64,000 bases of DNA from Paraburkholderia kururiensis JCM 10599 = LMG 19447 (GTDB taxonomy: Bacteria > Pseudomonadota > Gammaproteobacteria > Burkholderiales > Burkholderiaceae): the NCBI RefSeq assembly GCF_003986935.1, contig NZ_RJZE01000003.1, forward strand, positions 289,501 to 353,500, read 5' to 3'. The notes beneath the pieces are model-generated. The model saw only the letters and a program-made list of their open reading frames with translations, made no database searches and had not been told where the DNA came from. This document shows, piece after piece, positions 1 through 11,100 of the stretch (positions are counted from its first letter, which is position 1; each line of letters begins with the position of its first letter). The position numbers were made by a program, and so were the translations under genes.

Positions 1-80
1 ACCGGCATCGGCCACGACACAGGCAGCGCGCTTCGCGCCCGAATCGTTATCCGGCATCGGCATAGGATTCCGAACGATTC

Positions 81-2300
81 TCACCACTGATACCGCGCCG
101 TGCCGAGCACCGTGCGCGTGGCGCCCCAGTAGCACACCGCCGACGACGTGCAGTACGAGATGTACTCGCGATTGAAAACGTTCGACACGTTGAGCGCGAG
201 ACGCCAGTTCTGAATGTCGTAATGCGCGCCGACATCGACGAGCACGCGGCCCGGCACAGTGAACGTGTTGGCGGCATCGCCCGCCGAACTGCTCATGTAG
301 CGCACGCCGGAACCCACGCCGAAGTTGCGCAGCGGCCCGTGGTGGAACGTGTAGTCCGCCCAGAGCGAAGCCGTGTTGCGCGGCGCGATGGTGGGGCGCT
401 TGCCATAGTTGCCCGTCGAACGCGTGCTCTCGGTCACGATCTGATTGACGAACGCGTACGACGCAATGAGCTTGAGTTCCTCGGTGACGTTCGCATGCGC
501 CTCGACCTCGATGCCGCGGGAGCGGATCTGGCCGGTCTGGATAACGAAGCCCGCGTGCGACGGGTCCACCACGGAGACGTTGTTCTGCGTGAGGTTGAAG
601 GCGGCAACAGAGAAGTAACCGTCGAACCCGCGCGGCTGATAGCGCACGCCCGCTTCCACCTGCTTGCCGGTGGTCGGCGCAAACGGCGCGCCGGCATACG
701 TGGCACCGAGCACCGGCTGGAAAGACTTCGCATAGCTGACGTACGGCGCAATACCGCTATCGAACTCATAGGCCAGGCCCGCGCGCCACGTGAAGGCGTG
801 GTTGTTCACGTGGTAGGTGGTGGAACTGCCCGTGGTCAACGACGTGGTTTGCTGATTGCCGCCTGCCCAGTCTTCACGCACGCCAAAGGTCAGCACCCAT
901 TTGCGCCAGCGCGCCTCGTCCTGTGCATAGACGCCCACCTGGCTCAGCGAGTAGTCAAGCCGCGTATTCGCCTGCTGCGTGGGTAGCGACGAGAAATTCG
1001 GGTTGTAGAGGTCCACGGTGCCCACCACGCCGTTGCCTTCCGTGTCGCCGAGCATCGAGCGCTGGTAGTCCACGCCGAAGAGCACCGTGTGCGCAACGCT
1101 GCCCGTCGCAAATTTCGCCTGAGCGTGGGTATCGACTTCGAATTGCGAGTAGTGCTCGTTGTCGACGTTCGCCCACATCGAGACGGTGCGCTTGTTCGCC
1201 GCGAGGGCACTGGTGACCGACGTCTGATAGTAGTGGTCGTCGATGTGCAGGTAGCGAACGTTTTGCGACACGCTGAACGTGTCGTTGAACGCGTGCTCGA
1301 ACTGGTAGCCGAACCAGTACTGCGTGCGGTGCATGCCGTCCCGGTTCGGGTCGCCGAAATACTGGTCCGGCCCAAGATGACCGTTTGGATTACTGAACAG
1401 CGTGGCCCCTGCCGGCACGGGATTGAACAGGCCGCCGTTCGGGTCTCGCTGGAAGCTGCCCTGCAGCGTGAGGGTCGTGTTGCGGTCAGGCCGGATCGTC
1501 ACCGAAGGCTGGATCGCAATGCGCTGGTCCTTGATGTCGCTCACCTGCGTTTCCGCGGTGCGGCCAAGGCCGGTGATCCGGTAAAGGACGGTGCCGTCCT
1601 TGTCCACGGGTCCGCTGAAGTCGAAACCGAGCTGGTAATTGTTGTGGTTGCCGATCTGCATCATCACTTCGTGATAAGGCGTTTCGGTCGGCAGCTTGCT
1701 CACGTAGCTCACGAGGCCACCGGGGCTACCCTGTCCGTAAAGCACCGAGGCGGGACCGTGGAGCACCTCCATGCGCTCGATGAAATATGGATCGATACGC
1801 GGCGTTGCAAAGCGCGGCGATTGATAGAGATGAAGTCCGTCGAGATACGAGTCCAGCGTGAAGCCGCGGCCGTACAACTGGTCGAAGCGGACGTCGGTGC
1901 CGTCCTGCGTGTAGACGCCCGCGGTGTAGCGCAATGCCTGGTCCACCGTCTGCGCGCCCTGGTCGTCCATCTGCTGGCGCGTGATGACGGAGATGCTCTG
2001 CGGGTTCGTGAGCAGCGCGGAATCGGTCTTGGTACCGGTCTTCGAGCGCGTGGCGACATAGCCCACGCCCGGGCCGTCCGGCGCCTGAGCCGACTGCCCG
2101 CGAACGTTGACCACCGGCAACACTTGCGCGTCCGATGCTGCGGCGGCTGCGGCGGGTGCGCTTTCCTCACCCACTGCGTGTGCGCTGACGGCCAGCATGG
2201 CCGACGTCAAGGCGGCACATAGAGGCCGCAGGCGCAATCCGCGATGCTGCCCGCGTGCGGCCGATATCCGTGAAATTTTCTTGTGTCTTCCCGTTCTCAT
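81..2300 (-). CDS. TonB-dependent siderophore receptor
   Basis: This is an outer-membrane ferric-siderophore receptor of the FhuE/FpvA type, 739 aa, the usual size for the family. A basic N-terminus and hydrophobic segment (about residues 20-42, ending at an AHA cleavage site) form the signal peptide. A plug domain follows with the typical ITRQQMDDQG, YGRGF, ERMEVLHGP and LYGQGSPGG elements (about residues 100-200). The C-terminal beta-barrel ends in Trp (TARYQW), as outer-membrane proteins do. No N-terminal FecA-type signalling domain is visible, so it is probably not a trans-envelope signal transducer. It lies last in the siderophore locus, 155 bp after the terminal NRPS gene, with its own Fur-like site. 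By context it takes up the ferric form of the lipopeptide made by the upstream genes. Confidence 0.95.
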   Translation of the reverse strand: MRTGRHKKISRISAARGQHRGLRLRPLCAALTSAMLAVSAHAVGEESAPAAAAAASDAQVLPVVNVRGQSAQAPDGPGVGYVATRSKTGTKTDSALLTNPQSISVITRQQMDDQGAQTVDQALRYTAGVYTQDGTDVRFDQLYGRGFTLDSYLDGLHLYQSPRFATPRIDPYFIERMEVLHGPASVLYGQGSPGGLVSYVSKLPTETPYHEVMMQIGNHNNYQLGFDFSGPVDKDGTVLYRITGLGRTAETQVSDIKDQRIAIQPSVTIRPDRNTTLTLQGSFQRDPNGGLFNPVPAGATLFSNPNGHLGPDQYFGDPNRDGMHRTQYWFGYQFEHAFNDTFSVSQNVRYLHIDDHYYQTSVTSALAANKRTVSMWANVDNEHYSQFEVDTHAQAKFATGSVAHTVLFGVDYQRSMLGDTEGNGVVGTVDLYNPNFSSLPTQQANTRLDYSLSQVGVYAQDEARWRKWVLTFGVREDWAGGNQQTTSLTTGSSTTYHVNNHAFTWRAGLAYEFDSGIAPYVSYAKSFQPVLGATYAGAPFAPTTGKQVEAGVRYQPRGFDGYFSVAAFNLTQNNVSVVDPSHAGFVIQTGQIRSRGIEVEAHANVTEELKLIASYAFVNQIVTESTRSTGNYGKRPTIAPRNTASLWADYTFHHGPLRNFGVGSGVRYMSSSAGDAANTFTVPGRVLVDVGAHYDIQNWRLALNVSNVFNREYISYCTSSAVCYWGATRTVLGTARYQW

Positions 2301-2372
2301 TGCTCGCTTTACCCCGTTCGATGCCGATCTTGATGTCGCGAAATATTCTCAAAATTCGCTATGAATGTAAAC

Positions 2373-2391
2373 GCAAATCACTCTCATTACG
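2373..2391 (-). promoter_or_regulatory. Possible Fur-binding site before the receptor gene
   Basis: A 19-bp stretch matches the classical Fur consensus at 11 of 19 positions by hand alignment. Its best half is CTCATTACG. It lies 73-91 bp upstream of the receptor start codon, in the only non-coding gap between the terminal NRPS and the receptor. That position is sensible for an iron-responsive internal promoter, but the match is weaker than the site at 35472-35490. Confidence 0.4.
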
Positions 2392-2455
2392 TAAAACACT
2401 TGTGTTGTTGGCCGTTTGTAGGGGCATCCGCCCCTTCGCCATCCCTCGCCTCCAG

Positions 2456-5400
2456 TCAGGTAGTCACGGTCTGAAGCGCTTCCAGAAGCTGCCCCGCCAG
2501 CGCCGGGTGATGGACGATGCTCGTGTGAGTGGCATCCAGTTCCCGCCAGTGCACCTGCCCCGCAGTCCATTGCGCCCAATCCATCCGGCGTCGCGGGTCG
2601 GCGGTGCGCAACGCACGCCAGACGTGCAGGTCGGCGTCGATGCGCGGCAACGTGTGGCGCGCCATCAGCGCGGCATGCATCGCGTCGACGGCGAATGCTT
2701 CGCCTAGCAGCGTCCGCTCGCCGCGCGTCACAACGGTTTCGTCGAACGATGCGGCCGGCTGCTCGTCCGAGGCCAACGGCTCCAGGCCGTCTTCGCGATG
2801 CGTGGCCGTATCCACGATGCCGATGAACGGCACGCGTCTGCCGCGCCGCGCCAGTACGTCGGCGATTGCAACGGCGAGCCGCCCTCCGAACGACCATCCG
2901 AGCAGCGCGCACGGCCCTTCGGGCTGAAGCGCTTCGATACAGGCGGCGTAGTGGGCGGCCAATGCCTCGAACGTCTCGCCACGCCACGGTGCGCCTCGCA
3001 GGGCCGGCGCCTGCAATGCGATGACGGACACGCGGCCATTCAGCGCCTGCGCCAGCGTGCGGTATTCGCCCACCATGCCGTAGCCCGGATGCAGGGCGAA
3101 GAGCATCGTGGACGCGCCGAGCGCATTCAGCGGCACGGCCGGAAGCCGCGCATCGTGTGGCGGCGATGCGTCCGACGATGCGTCCAGGGCGCACGTGCGC
3201 TCGATCGTCTGCCCGCTTTTGCGGCTGCGTGCGAGCCAGTTCGACAACGCGTGCGCCGGCGGCACCGGCAAAACGGACTCGTAGACCGCGCGCGCCACCC
3301 AGCTCGCGGCCACGTCGTCGTGACGTGCCCGGGCGTGAAGCGCTGCCGGAGCCGGCGGCCATGGCGACAAGAGCGACAAGAGCGACGACATGGGCGACGG
3401 CCGTGGCGACGCCACCCGCTCGCGGCCCGACGATGGGGCCACACGCAGGTGCTCGACCAGTTCGCCGAGCGTCGTTTCGAACGACGTCATGATCTGTCGG
3501 GCAACGGCCTCGCTGACGAATTGCGGCGCGTAGCCCCAGCTCAGCGAAAGCGAATCGCCGGCAATCCAGGCATTGACGTCGAGCGCGCGATCCGGCGTGC
3601 GCGCGCGCGCCGCCATCGCAGCCCCCGACGACTCGCTCGCAAAGCCGAACCGATCTCCTGTACGGAACGTCTGTTCGAAGCGGCCCAGATAGTTGAACGC
3701 AATCTCCGGAACCGGCAGTACCTTCAACGTGGCCCTGGCGCTTTCGTCCGCACATCGCGTGAGCAGCCCCCAGCCGAAACCACGCCGAGGCACCGCGCCG
3801 AGCCGTTCGTGTACGCGCAGCAACGCATCTTCAGGCGCCGCGGACGCGCCCGGCAACGCCAGCGGATACTGCGTCGTGAACCAGCCCACGGTGCGACTCA
3901 AGTCCACGCCCTCGATCACATCTTCGCGGCCATGGCCTTCCAGCTCGACGAGCACCTCGTCTCGCGACGTTACTTCGCATATCGAACGAGATAGCGCCGC
4001 GAGCAATACCTCGTCCACACGCAGCCGATACGCACGCGGCGCCTCGCGCAGCAGCAACGCGGTGAGGTCGGCAGAGAGTTTTGTTCGCAGCGTTTTTTGC
4101 GGCTGCGCGTGCGGCGCGCGCTCGGGAAAGAGGCGACCGGCACGTAACGCAGGCGCATCGAGCGCGACTTGCCACCATGCCAGCTCGTGCATGAGTTCCG
4201 CGGATCTCGCATAGCGAAGCAGATGACGCACCCACGTACGCCACGATGTCGATGCCGCCGGCAACGTGGCGGGTTCGCCGCGCTCAGCCTGCCCGTACGC
4301 CGTCTGCAGTTCGTCGAGCAGCACACGCCACGACACACCGTCCACCGACAGATGGTGGATCGCCACCAGCAGCCGCGTTTGCCCTTCCGGCGTCTCGAAG
4401 TACCCCAGCCGCCACACCGGTCCGCCTTCGATATCCAGGCCCGCCTGGATACGCCCGCACGCCGCCTCCAGTTCCCCCAGTGACGCCAGCGGTTCGCTGC
4501 GCACCAGGTCTTCACCGATCTCATGCACCGCGACCTGCTTCCAGCCCTCTTCCCGCTTCGCGAACCGCAGCCGCAGCGCGTCGTGACGCTGCGCCAGGGC
4601 CCTCGCGGCACGCTCCAGCGCGGGCACGTCCAGACGGCCCCGCACCTTCAGCAGCACCGCCTGGTTCCAGTGCGATTCCCCCTGCGGATAGCGTTCGAAG
4701 AACAGCCGCTGGATCGGCGTGAGCGCCAGCGGTTCATCGTCTTCGACCAGGTTCGCGCTGGCCTGCACATCAAGCCGCTCCACCCGCTGCGCGAGCGCCG
4801 CCACCGTCGGATGCTCGAACACCTGCCGCGGCGTGAGCTTCAGCCCCGCCTGTCTCGCCTTCGCGATGATCTGCAGGCTCTGGATCGAATCGCCCCCCGC
4901 CTCGAAGAAGTTCTCCGTCACGCCAAGGTCCTCGCGGCCCAGCACCGCGCACCACACCGACAGCAGCAGCGCCTCCAGTTCGTTCGACGGTCCCACCCGC
5001 CCGCGCGGTACCTCCTGCGGCGGCGGCAGCGCGGCCCGGTCCAGCTTGCCGCTGGGCATCCACGGCAGACGCTCCAGCACCGTCACCGACGACGGCACCA
5101 TGTAGCCCGGCAGCTTCTGCTCCAGCGTCCGCTGCAGGGTATCGGGCTGTACGTCGCCCGATACACAGCCAGACACATACGCCGCCAGCCTGCGCTTCTC
5201 CCCCTCGCCCGTCACCACCACCGCCGCCTCGCGCACGCCCGGGCACTGCCGCAGCACCGCCTCGATCTCTCCCGGCTCGATGCGCTGCCCGCGCAGCTTC
5301 ACCTGCTGGTCCAGCCGCCCGAGGAATTCCACCGTGCCGTCCGCACGCATGCGGCACAGGTCGCCGCTGCGGTACTGGCGTGCACCGGGTCCGCCGTACG

Positions 5401-8158
5401 GGTCCGGCACGAAGCGCTCCGCCGTGAGCGCGGCACGCCCCAGGTACCCGCGTGCCACCGTCGGGCCGCCGATGCACAGTTCGCCCAGACCGCCCACCGG
5501 GGCCCGCGTGCCGAACGCGTCCAGCACGCGGGCCGTGCGGCCCGGATAGGGGCGGCCGATCGGCACCGTCACCTCGCCCGTGTCTTCGTCCTGTGTCCGG
5601 CGGTACAGCGCCGCTACCGTGGTCTCCGTGGGGCCGTAGAGGTTGTCCAGCCGGATGTCACCGAGCGGTCCTTCGCGCCAGTGCGCGAGCGCATCGCCCG
5701 GCAGTGCCTCGCCGCCCACCGTCACCTGCCGCAGGCGCAGGGCCTCGCGCGGCGGCGCATGGCGCTGCCACTGCTGCCACAGCGCCGTCGGAATGCGTGC
5801 GAAGGTCACGCCGCGGCTCACCAGCCGTTCGCCCAGCCCCTGCAGGTCCCACGGCTGTTCGCCGCGCATCTCCACGGTCGCGCCCGTGAGCAGCGCCGGC
5901 AGCGTCTCGTGCAGCGCCACGTCGAAGTTGACCGTCGACGAGTGCAGCACCGTGTCGGCCGGGCTGATGCCGTAGGTCGCGAGGAAGTCCTGCAGGTGCG
6001 TCCACAGCGCGCCGTGGCTCACCGCCACGCCCTTGGGGCGGCCCGTGGAGCCGGAGGTGTACAGCACGTAGGCAAGCTGGTCGGGGTGCAGGGCTGCGGT
6101 GAAGCCGCCGGCTGGGGCCATCCCGGACACACCGGCCTCGCGCACATCGATCACCTCGCAGCCCGCCAGCACCTGCGCCATGCGCTGCGCGCTCACCGCG
6201 TCGGCCACCACGCGCGTGATGCCCGCGTCCTGCATCATCTGCGTCAGGCGCGCGGCCGGGTACTCCGGGTCCAGCGGCACGAAGGCCGCCCCCGAGCGGA
6301 TGATGCCCACCAGCGCTGCGATCAGCGCGGGACCGCGCCGCACGCACAGTCCCACGCGATGTTCGGCGCCTGCGCCGCGTTCCATGAGCTGCCGCGCGAC
6401 CGCCGCCGACCATGCATCGAGTTCGCCGTAGCCCAGCGATTCGTCCTCGCAGCGCACCGCCACGGCTGAGGGCGTGCGCTGCGCCTGCGCCACCAGCGCT
6501 GCCCCTAAAGACCCGAACGGATAGCGCGTCAACGCTGCTTCACCGGAACCACGCGGCAACAGCTCAAGCTCGCCGACACGCCGTGCAGAGTCCTCCGCCA
6601 GCTGCCGCAGCACCGTCTCGTAGTGCGTCGCCACACGCTCCACCGTCGTGCGATTGAACACATCGACCGCGTAATTGAACATCAGCCTCAGCGCGTGCCC
6701 GTCATCGACCACGTTCAGCGCGAGATCGAACCGCGCCGTGCCCGTTCCGCTTTCCTCGGCCTGCACGACGAGACCCGGCATCGCCACCGACGCCTCGCTC
6801 GTCGCCTGTTCGAGGTTGAACATCACCTGAAAGAGCGGCGCGCGGCCAAGGTCGCGCTCGAGATGAAGCGAATCGAGCACGCGACCGAACGAGGCGTCCT
6901 GGTGCTCCTGTGCCTCCAGCACACGTGCATGCAGGCCCGCAAGCAGCGCATCGAACGGCATGGCGCCAGAAACGTCGGCCTCGATGACGAGCGTATTCAC
7001 GAAATAACCGATCAGCGCCTCCGTTTCGCGTCGTCGTCTGCCTGCCGACGGCACGCCTATGCGTATGCACGTCTGTCCGCCATATCGGTACAGCAGCGCC
7101 GCATAGGCGCCGAGCAGCACCGTGAACAGCGTCGTACCGTGTCGGCGCGCGAGGTCACGCAACGGCCGCGCGAGTTCGGCGCTCACGTCCACGCGGCAGC
7201 GCCCGCCATCCACGCTGCGCACCGCCGGTCGCGCACGATCGAGCGGCAATTCGAGCGCAGGCCGCTCCACGCCGAGTCGGGCAATCCAGTAGGCGAGGTC
7301 GTCGTCGGGCACGCCGTCGCGCCATTCTTCCTGCCACGCAGCGACGTCGCCAAAATGAATGCCGGGCTGCGGCAACGACCGCGCAATATCGCTTCCTTCC
7401 CTCTCTTCGCGCCCATCACTTCTCATCGCGGCACCGTACAGTGCCGCCAGTTCGCGCACGAGCAACGCCTGCGACCAACCATCCGAAACGATGTGATGGG
7501 TCACGACGAGCAAAACGTGGCAGTCCGTATCAAGCGTAATCAGATCGACTCGCAGCATCGGCCCCGCTCGCAGATCGAACGGCTCGCGCGCCGCTTCACG
7601 CAACGTCTTGCTCAATGCAGCCGGATCGTCCAGCACACGCTCTCGCCACGCGTAGCCTGCTGCGTCAGGAATCCGCTGAAGCGCCATGCCATCCCGCTCG
7701 ATGAAGGTTGCGCGCAGCGCACCGTGCCGTGCAACGAGCGCATCGAATGCGCGACGCAGCGCGCCAACGTCGAGCGCGCCCGTCAACCTCATCGCCCGCG
7801 AAAGGTTGTAGGCAGGGCTCGACGGATCGACGTTCCACAGAAACCAGAGCCGCTGCTGCGACGCAGACAGTGGATAACAATGACCGCCGTCGTCCGGCTC
7901 GGACGAATCGCGCGAAAGCGGCACGACAGGCAAGCGCGCCGGATCGATGCCCTGTTCGCGCACCCTCTCGCGAAAACGACGCCGCTGTTGCACCGCCAGC
8001 GCCGCGTATTTGCGCGAGATGGCAAGCGCCTGGCTCGTAGCGTCCTGACCGTCCTGCGAACCGGATGCAGCGTGCGCCACCGTATGAGCATCACCGTGCA
8101 TCGCATCGGTTTGTGCAACCGCGCCGACAGTCGGTTCGTTCGTCGTCGTAGTCGACAT
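2456..8158 (-). CDS. NRPS, terminal subunit C-A-T-E-TE
   Basis: This is the last NRPS subunit of the siderophore line, about 1900 aa. Order seen: C domain (from about residue 95, PLSASQQRLW; active site HHIVSDGWS near 220), A domain (about 540-1060), T domain with GGDSI near residue 1091, E domain (LTPIQRLFFE, HHLSVDGVSWR, EGHGRE, GWFTTQYP; about 1140-1555), and a C-terminal type I thioesterase with GWSFGG near residue 1757. The A pocket reads D-V-H-R-T-G-L-V-A(-K), almost the same as module 4 of the upstream NRPS; it is inferred to load graminine. The TE should release the chain, probably by lactonisation onto a Thr hydroxyl. The chosen ATG (MSTTTTNEP) has GAGG 11 nt upstream and starts 13 bp after the previous stop. 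An ATG at 8185 that overlaps the previous gene is the alternative. Confidence 0.93.
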   Translation of the reverse strand: MSTTTTNEPTVGAVAQTDAMHGDAHTVAHAASGSQDGQDATSQALAISRKYAALAVQQRRRFRERVREQGIDPARLPVVPLSRDSSEPDDGGHCYPLSASQQRLWFLWNVDPSSPAYNLSRAMRLTGALDVGALRRAFDALVARHGALRATFIERDGMALQRIPDAAGYAWRERVLDDPAALSKTLREAAREPFDLRAGPMLRVDLITLDTDCHVLLVVTHHIVSDGWSQALLVRELAALYGAAMRSDGREEREGSDIARSLPQPGIHFGDVAAWQEEWRDGVPDDDLAYWIARLGVERPALELPLDRARPAVRSVDGGRCRVDVSAELARPLRDLARRHGTTLFTVLLGAYAALLYRYGGQTCIRIGVPSAGRRRRETEALIGYFVNTLVIEADVSGAMPFDALLAGLHARVLEAQEHQDASFGRVLDSLHLERDLGRAPLFQVMFNLEQATSEASVAMPGLVVQAEESGTGTARFDLALNVVDDGHALRLMFNYAVDVFNRTTVERVATHYETVLRQLAEDSARRVGELELLPRGSGEAALTRYPFGSLGAALVAQAQRTPSAVAVRCEDESLGYGELDAWSAAVARQLMERGAGAEHRVGLCVRRGPALIAALVGIIRSGAAFVPLDPEYPAARLTQMMQDAGITRVVADAVSAQRMAQVLAGCEVIDVREAGVSGMAPAGGFTAALHPDQLAYVLYTSGSTGRPKGVAVSHGALWTHLQDFLATYGISPADTVLHSSTVNFDVALHETLPALLTGATVEMRGEQPWDLQGLGERLVSRGVTFARIPTALWQQWQRHAPPREALRLRQVTVGGEALPGDALAHWREGPLGDIRLDNLYGPTETTVAALYRRTQDEDTGEVTVPIGRPYPGRTARVLDAFGTRAPVGGLGELCIGGPTVARGYLGRAALTAERFVPDPYGGPGARQYRSGDLCRMRADGTVEFLGRLDQQVKLRGQRIEPGEIEAVLRQCPGVREAAVVVTGEGEKRRLAAYVSGCVSGDVQPDTLQRTLEQKLPGYMVPSSVTVLERLPWMPSGKLDRAALPPPQEVPRGRVGPSNELEALLLSVWCAVLGREDLGVTENFFEAGGDSIQSLQIIAKARQAGLKLTPRQVFEHPTVAALAQRVERLDVQASANLVEDDEPLALTPIQRLFFERYPQGESHWNQAVLLKVRGRLDVPALERAARALAQRHDALRLRFAKREEGWKQVAVHEIGEDLVRSEPLASLGELEAACGRIQAGLDIEGGPVWRLGYFETPEGQTRLLVAIHHLSVDGVSWRVLLDELQTAYGQAERGEPATLPAASTSWRTWVRHLLRYARSAELMHELAWWQVALDAPALRAGRLFPERAPHAQPQKTLRTKLSADLTALLLREAPRAYRLRVDEVLLAALSRSICEVTSRDEVLVELEGHGREDVIEGVDLSRTVGWFTTQYPLALPGASAAPEDALLRVHERLGAVPRRGFGWGLLTRCADESARATLKVLPVPEIAFNYLGRFEQTFRTGDRFGFASESSGAAMAARARTPDRALDVNAWIAGDSLSLSWGYAPQFVSEAVARQIMTSFETTLGELVEHLRVAPSSGRERVASPRPSPMSSLLSLLSPWPPAPAALHARARHDDVAASWVARAVYESVLPVPPAHALSNWLARSRKSGQTIERTCALDASSDASPPHDARLPAVPLNALGASTMLFALHPGYGMVGEYRTLAQALNGRVSVIALQAPALRGAPWRGETFEALAAHYAACIEALQPEGPCALLGWSFGGRLAVAIADVLARRGRRVPFIGIVDTATHREDGLEPLASDEQPAASFDETVVTRGERTLLGEAFAVDAMHAALMARHTLPRIDADLHVWRALRTADPRRRMDWAQWTAGQVHWRELDATHTSIVHHPALAGQLLEALQTVTT
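4207..6653 (-). repeat. 2.45-kb repeat copy 1 (A-T-half E of the last X module)
   Basis: This stretch is nearly identical to 12239-14685 at a constant offset of 8032 bp. It covers the C-A linker, the whole A domain, the T domain and the first part of the E domain. Only scattered substitutions are visible, for example ACGCGGGCC versus a changed stretch near 5510/13542. Outside the block the two modules diverge at once: the preceding C domains are of different types and the C-terminal E halves differ. This points to recent duplication or gene conversion with sharp borders. Confidence 0.9.
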
Positions 8159-8171
8159 ATCGTGGATCGCC

Positions 8172-11100
8172 TCAATCGAGTTCATCGAACAGTCCGTCGA
8201 GTGCCTGCAATGCGGCGGCTTGCGCTCGCGGTGCGTCGGCCGCAGCGGCATCAGGTGCGTCGGCGGCAAGTGCCGCGGCGAGTCGGGCGGGCGTGGACGC
8301 GTCGAACAGCATCGCGAGCGCCACCTTTCGGCCCAGCCCCTCAGAAAGCCGCGCAATCACGCGCACCGCCGCAAGAGAATGGCCGCCCATTGCGAAGAAG
8401 TCGTCATCCGCGCCAACGCGCGCAATGCCCAGCACCTCGCCGAATGCCTGCGCGATCAGCGTCTGCGCTTCGCCCACAGGTTCAGCCCACGACGCATCAT
8501 CTGCACTAGGATCGCCAAAGCGCGCGAGTGCATTGCGGTCGAGCTTGCCGTTCGCAGTGCGCGGCAGCGCGTCGATTACATGGATCGCGGCCGGCACCAT
8601 GTAGGCCGGCAAGCGCGCACGCAGCATTGCCCGCCATTCCTGCGGCAACGCCCGGCCGTCGCTCGCCACGACATAGCCGATCAACCGCGGCTCCGCAGTG
8701 CCCACGCCCGGCACGAGCGCAACGGCCGCGTCGCTTACGCCATCGAACTCGCGCAGCGCCGCTTCGATCTCGCCAGGCTCGATGCGATATCCGCGCAGCT
8801 TCACCTGCTGGTCAATGCGCCCCAGGCATTCGATGTCGCCCTCGCGCCGCTCGCGTGCAAGGTCACCCGTGCGGTACATCCGCGCGCCGGGCGGTCCCCA
8901 CGGATCGGGCACGAAGCGTTCAGCCGTGAGCGCAGCGCGACCGAGATAACCGCGCGCCAGGTTGTCGCCGCCGATGCAAAGCTCGCCGATGCCGCCTTGC
9001 AGTGTCAGCGCCCCACTCGCATCGACGATGCGCAGCGTGTTCGCATGCAGCGCACGACCGATCGTGACGGGCTCGCGGGGCACGAGGCGCGCGCACGTGG
9101 ACCAGATCGTCGTTTCAGTCGGCCCGTACAGGTTCCAGAGCGAGACGCCGCGCGCCATCAATTGCGCGGCAAGGTCGGGCGCCAGCACTTCGCCTCCCGA
9201 GAGGGCCGCGAAGCCACGCCCGTCTGCTGGGCCGCGCCAGCCTGCTTCCACCAGCAAGCGCCAGCCGCTCGGCGTGGCCTGCATGGCCGTGGCGCCGCTC
9301 GTCTCGATCAGCGCGGCGAGCGCTTCGCCATTGCCGGCCGTTTGCGCATCGGCAAGCTCGATGCACGCGCCCTTCGTGAGGGGCAAGCAGAATTCGAGCA
9401 ACGAGATATCGAACGAGGACGTGGTGACCGAAAGCAGCACGTCGTGTTCGGAAAGGCCTGGCGCGATACCCACGCTCGCGATGAGCCTCGCCAGTGCGCC
9501 ATGCGAAACCGCGACGCCCTTCGGACGGCCTGTCGATCCCGACGTGTAGATGACGTAGGCAAGCTGATCGGCAGTAACGGGCCGTGCCGGCAGCGGCTCT
9601 GTACTTTCCGCGTTCGCTGGCAGATCCGCGTCGATCACGATGCGCCCATCAAGCCCATCTTGAAGTCGCTCGATTCCTTCGGTATCCGCAATGATTCGCG
9701 TGATGCCCGCGTCATCGAGCATGAAGCGCAAACGGTCGGCCGGGAACGACGGATCGAGCGGCACGTACGCCGCGCCGCTACGCCACACACCGAGCATGCT
9801 CGCGATGAGAGCCGGCGATCGCCGCATACAGACGGCGACGCGTTCTTCGCGAGCCACCCCGCTTGCGCGCAGTCGTGCGTCGATTGCCGCGGCCCAGCGC
9901 GCCAGCGTCGCATAGTCCACGGCGGCGCCGTGCTGACGCACCGCGATGCGCGTCGGCACACGCGCGGCCTCGGCGGCGAAGCGCTCGTGGCACGCAAGCC
10001 ACGCTGTTTCGGGCAACGCTTCGGCATGAGGCGCACCGCGCTGCACGACTACGTCGCCGATAAAACGCGCCGCGTGCTCGCCTTCCTCGGCCAGCGCATC
10101 GAGCAGCAGCAGATAGTGCCGCTGCAACGCAGCGATCTGCGCCTGATCGAGCCGCCGGCTGTCCCAGCCCCAATGCAGTTCGAGCTGTTTTGCCGGCAGG
10201 ATAGTCAGCGTCAACGGATAGTGCGTGCGCTCGACGGCATCCACACGCTCCACGCGCAAGCGGCTCGCGTCGCTGCCCGTCACGCGTTCCGCACGCGCGG
10301 CAACGGGATAGTTTTCGAAGACGATGAGGCTGTCGAACAGCACATCGCCGCTTCGCCCCGCCCATTGCTGCAACGAAGCCAGCGGCGTGTGCTCCACTTC
10401 GCGCATCTCCACGTTCCAGCGCTGCACCTCGGCCAGCCAGTCCGACACCGCTGCCTCACCGGGTACACGTACGAACACGGGCAAGCTGTTGATGAAGAGA
10501 CCGAACACCTCCTCCGCGCCTGCAAGCGCGGCCGGGCGACCCGACACCGTGACGCCGAATGCGACGGTGGACTTGCCGCTCAGCCGCGTGAGCAGCACGG
10601 CCCACGCGCCTTGCATCAGCGTGTTGAGCGTCACGCGATGCCGCTGTGCCGCGCGGCGCACGCGCTGGTCGAGCGCGGCGTCGAGCCGCGTCACGGCCCG
10701 TTGCGTCACGGCCTTTTGCGTCACAACTTTTGTCGGCGCACGCTCAGGGCTCTCACGCGGCGCGGCAAGGCTCGCCGTCAGCGTGCCTGGATCGTCGAGC
10801 GCCGCGAGCCTCTCGAGCCACCAGTCCCGCGGATCGGGCTGCTTAGCAAGCCACTCCACATAGCGGCGATACGGCGGCGGCACCGTCGCCACGCGTGCCG
10901 CTTCATGCCGTGCGCCGAGCGCGCGTTCGTAGTCGTCGAAGACTTCACTCAGGAGCCGCGCACCGCTCCAGCCGTCGGTGAGCACGTGATGGTGGGTGCG
11001 CACGAGATCGAAACGGCCGTCCGGACGCAGGAACACGTTGACGCGCATGAGCGGCGCCTGTGATGCATCGATGCCCGCCGCGAGATCGGTCTTTCGCCAC

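Noticed and set aside
2349..3755. Minus-strand frame of 468 codons overlapping the thioesterase end
   Set aside because: Out of frame with the clear TE domain and of low-complexity Arg/Ala composition.
4523..6469. 648-codon open frame on the plus strand opposite the A domain, with a near-identical twin at 12555-14501
   Set aside because: The twin follows from the DNA repeat. The translation is Arg/His/Ala-rich without any family likeness, as expected for the complement of a GC-rich gene.
8220..11063. Long plus-strand frame (947 codons) and a similar one at 22545-25313
   Set aside because: Both are antisense to NRPS domains whose motifs are clear on the minus strand; long antisense frames are common at this GC content.
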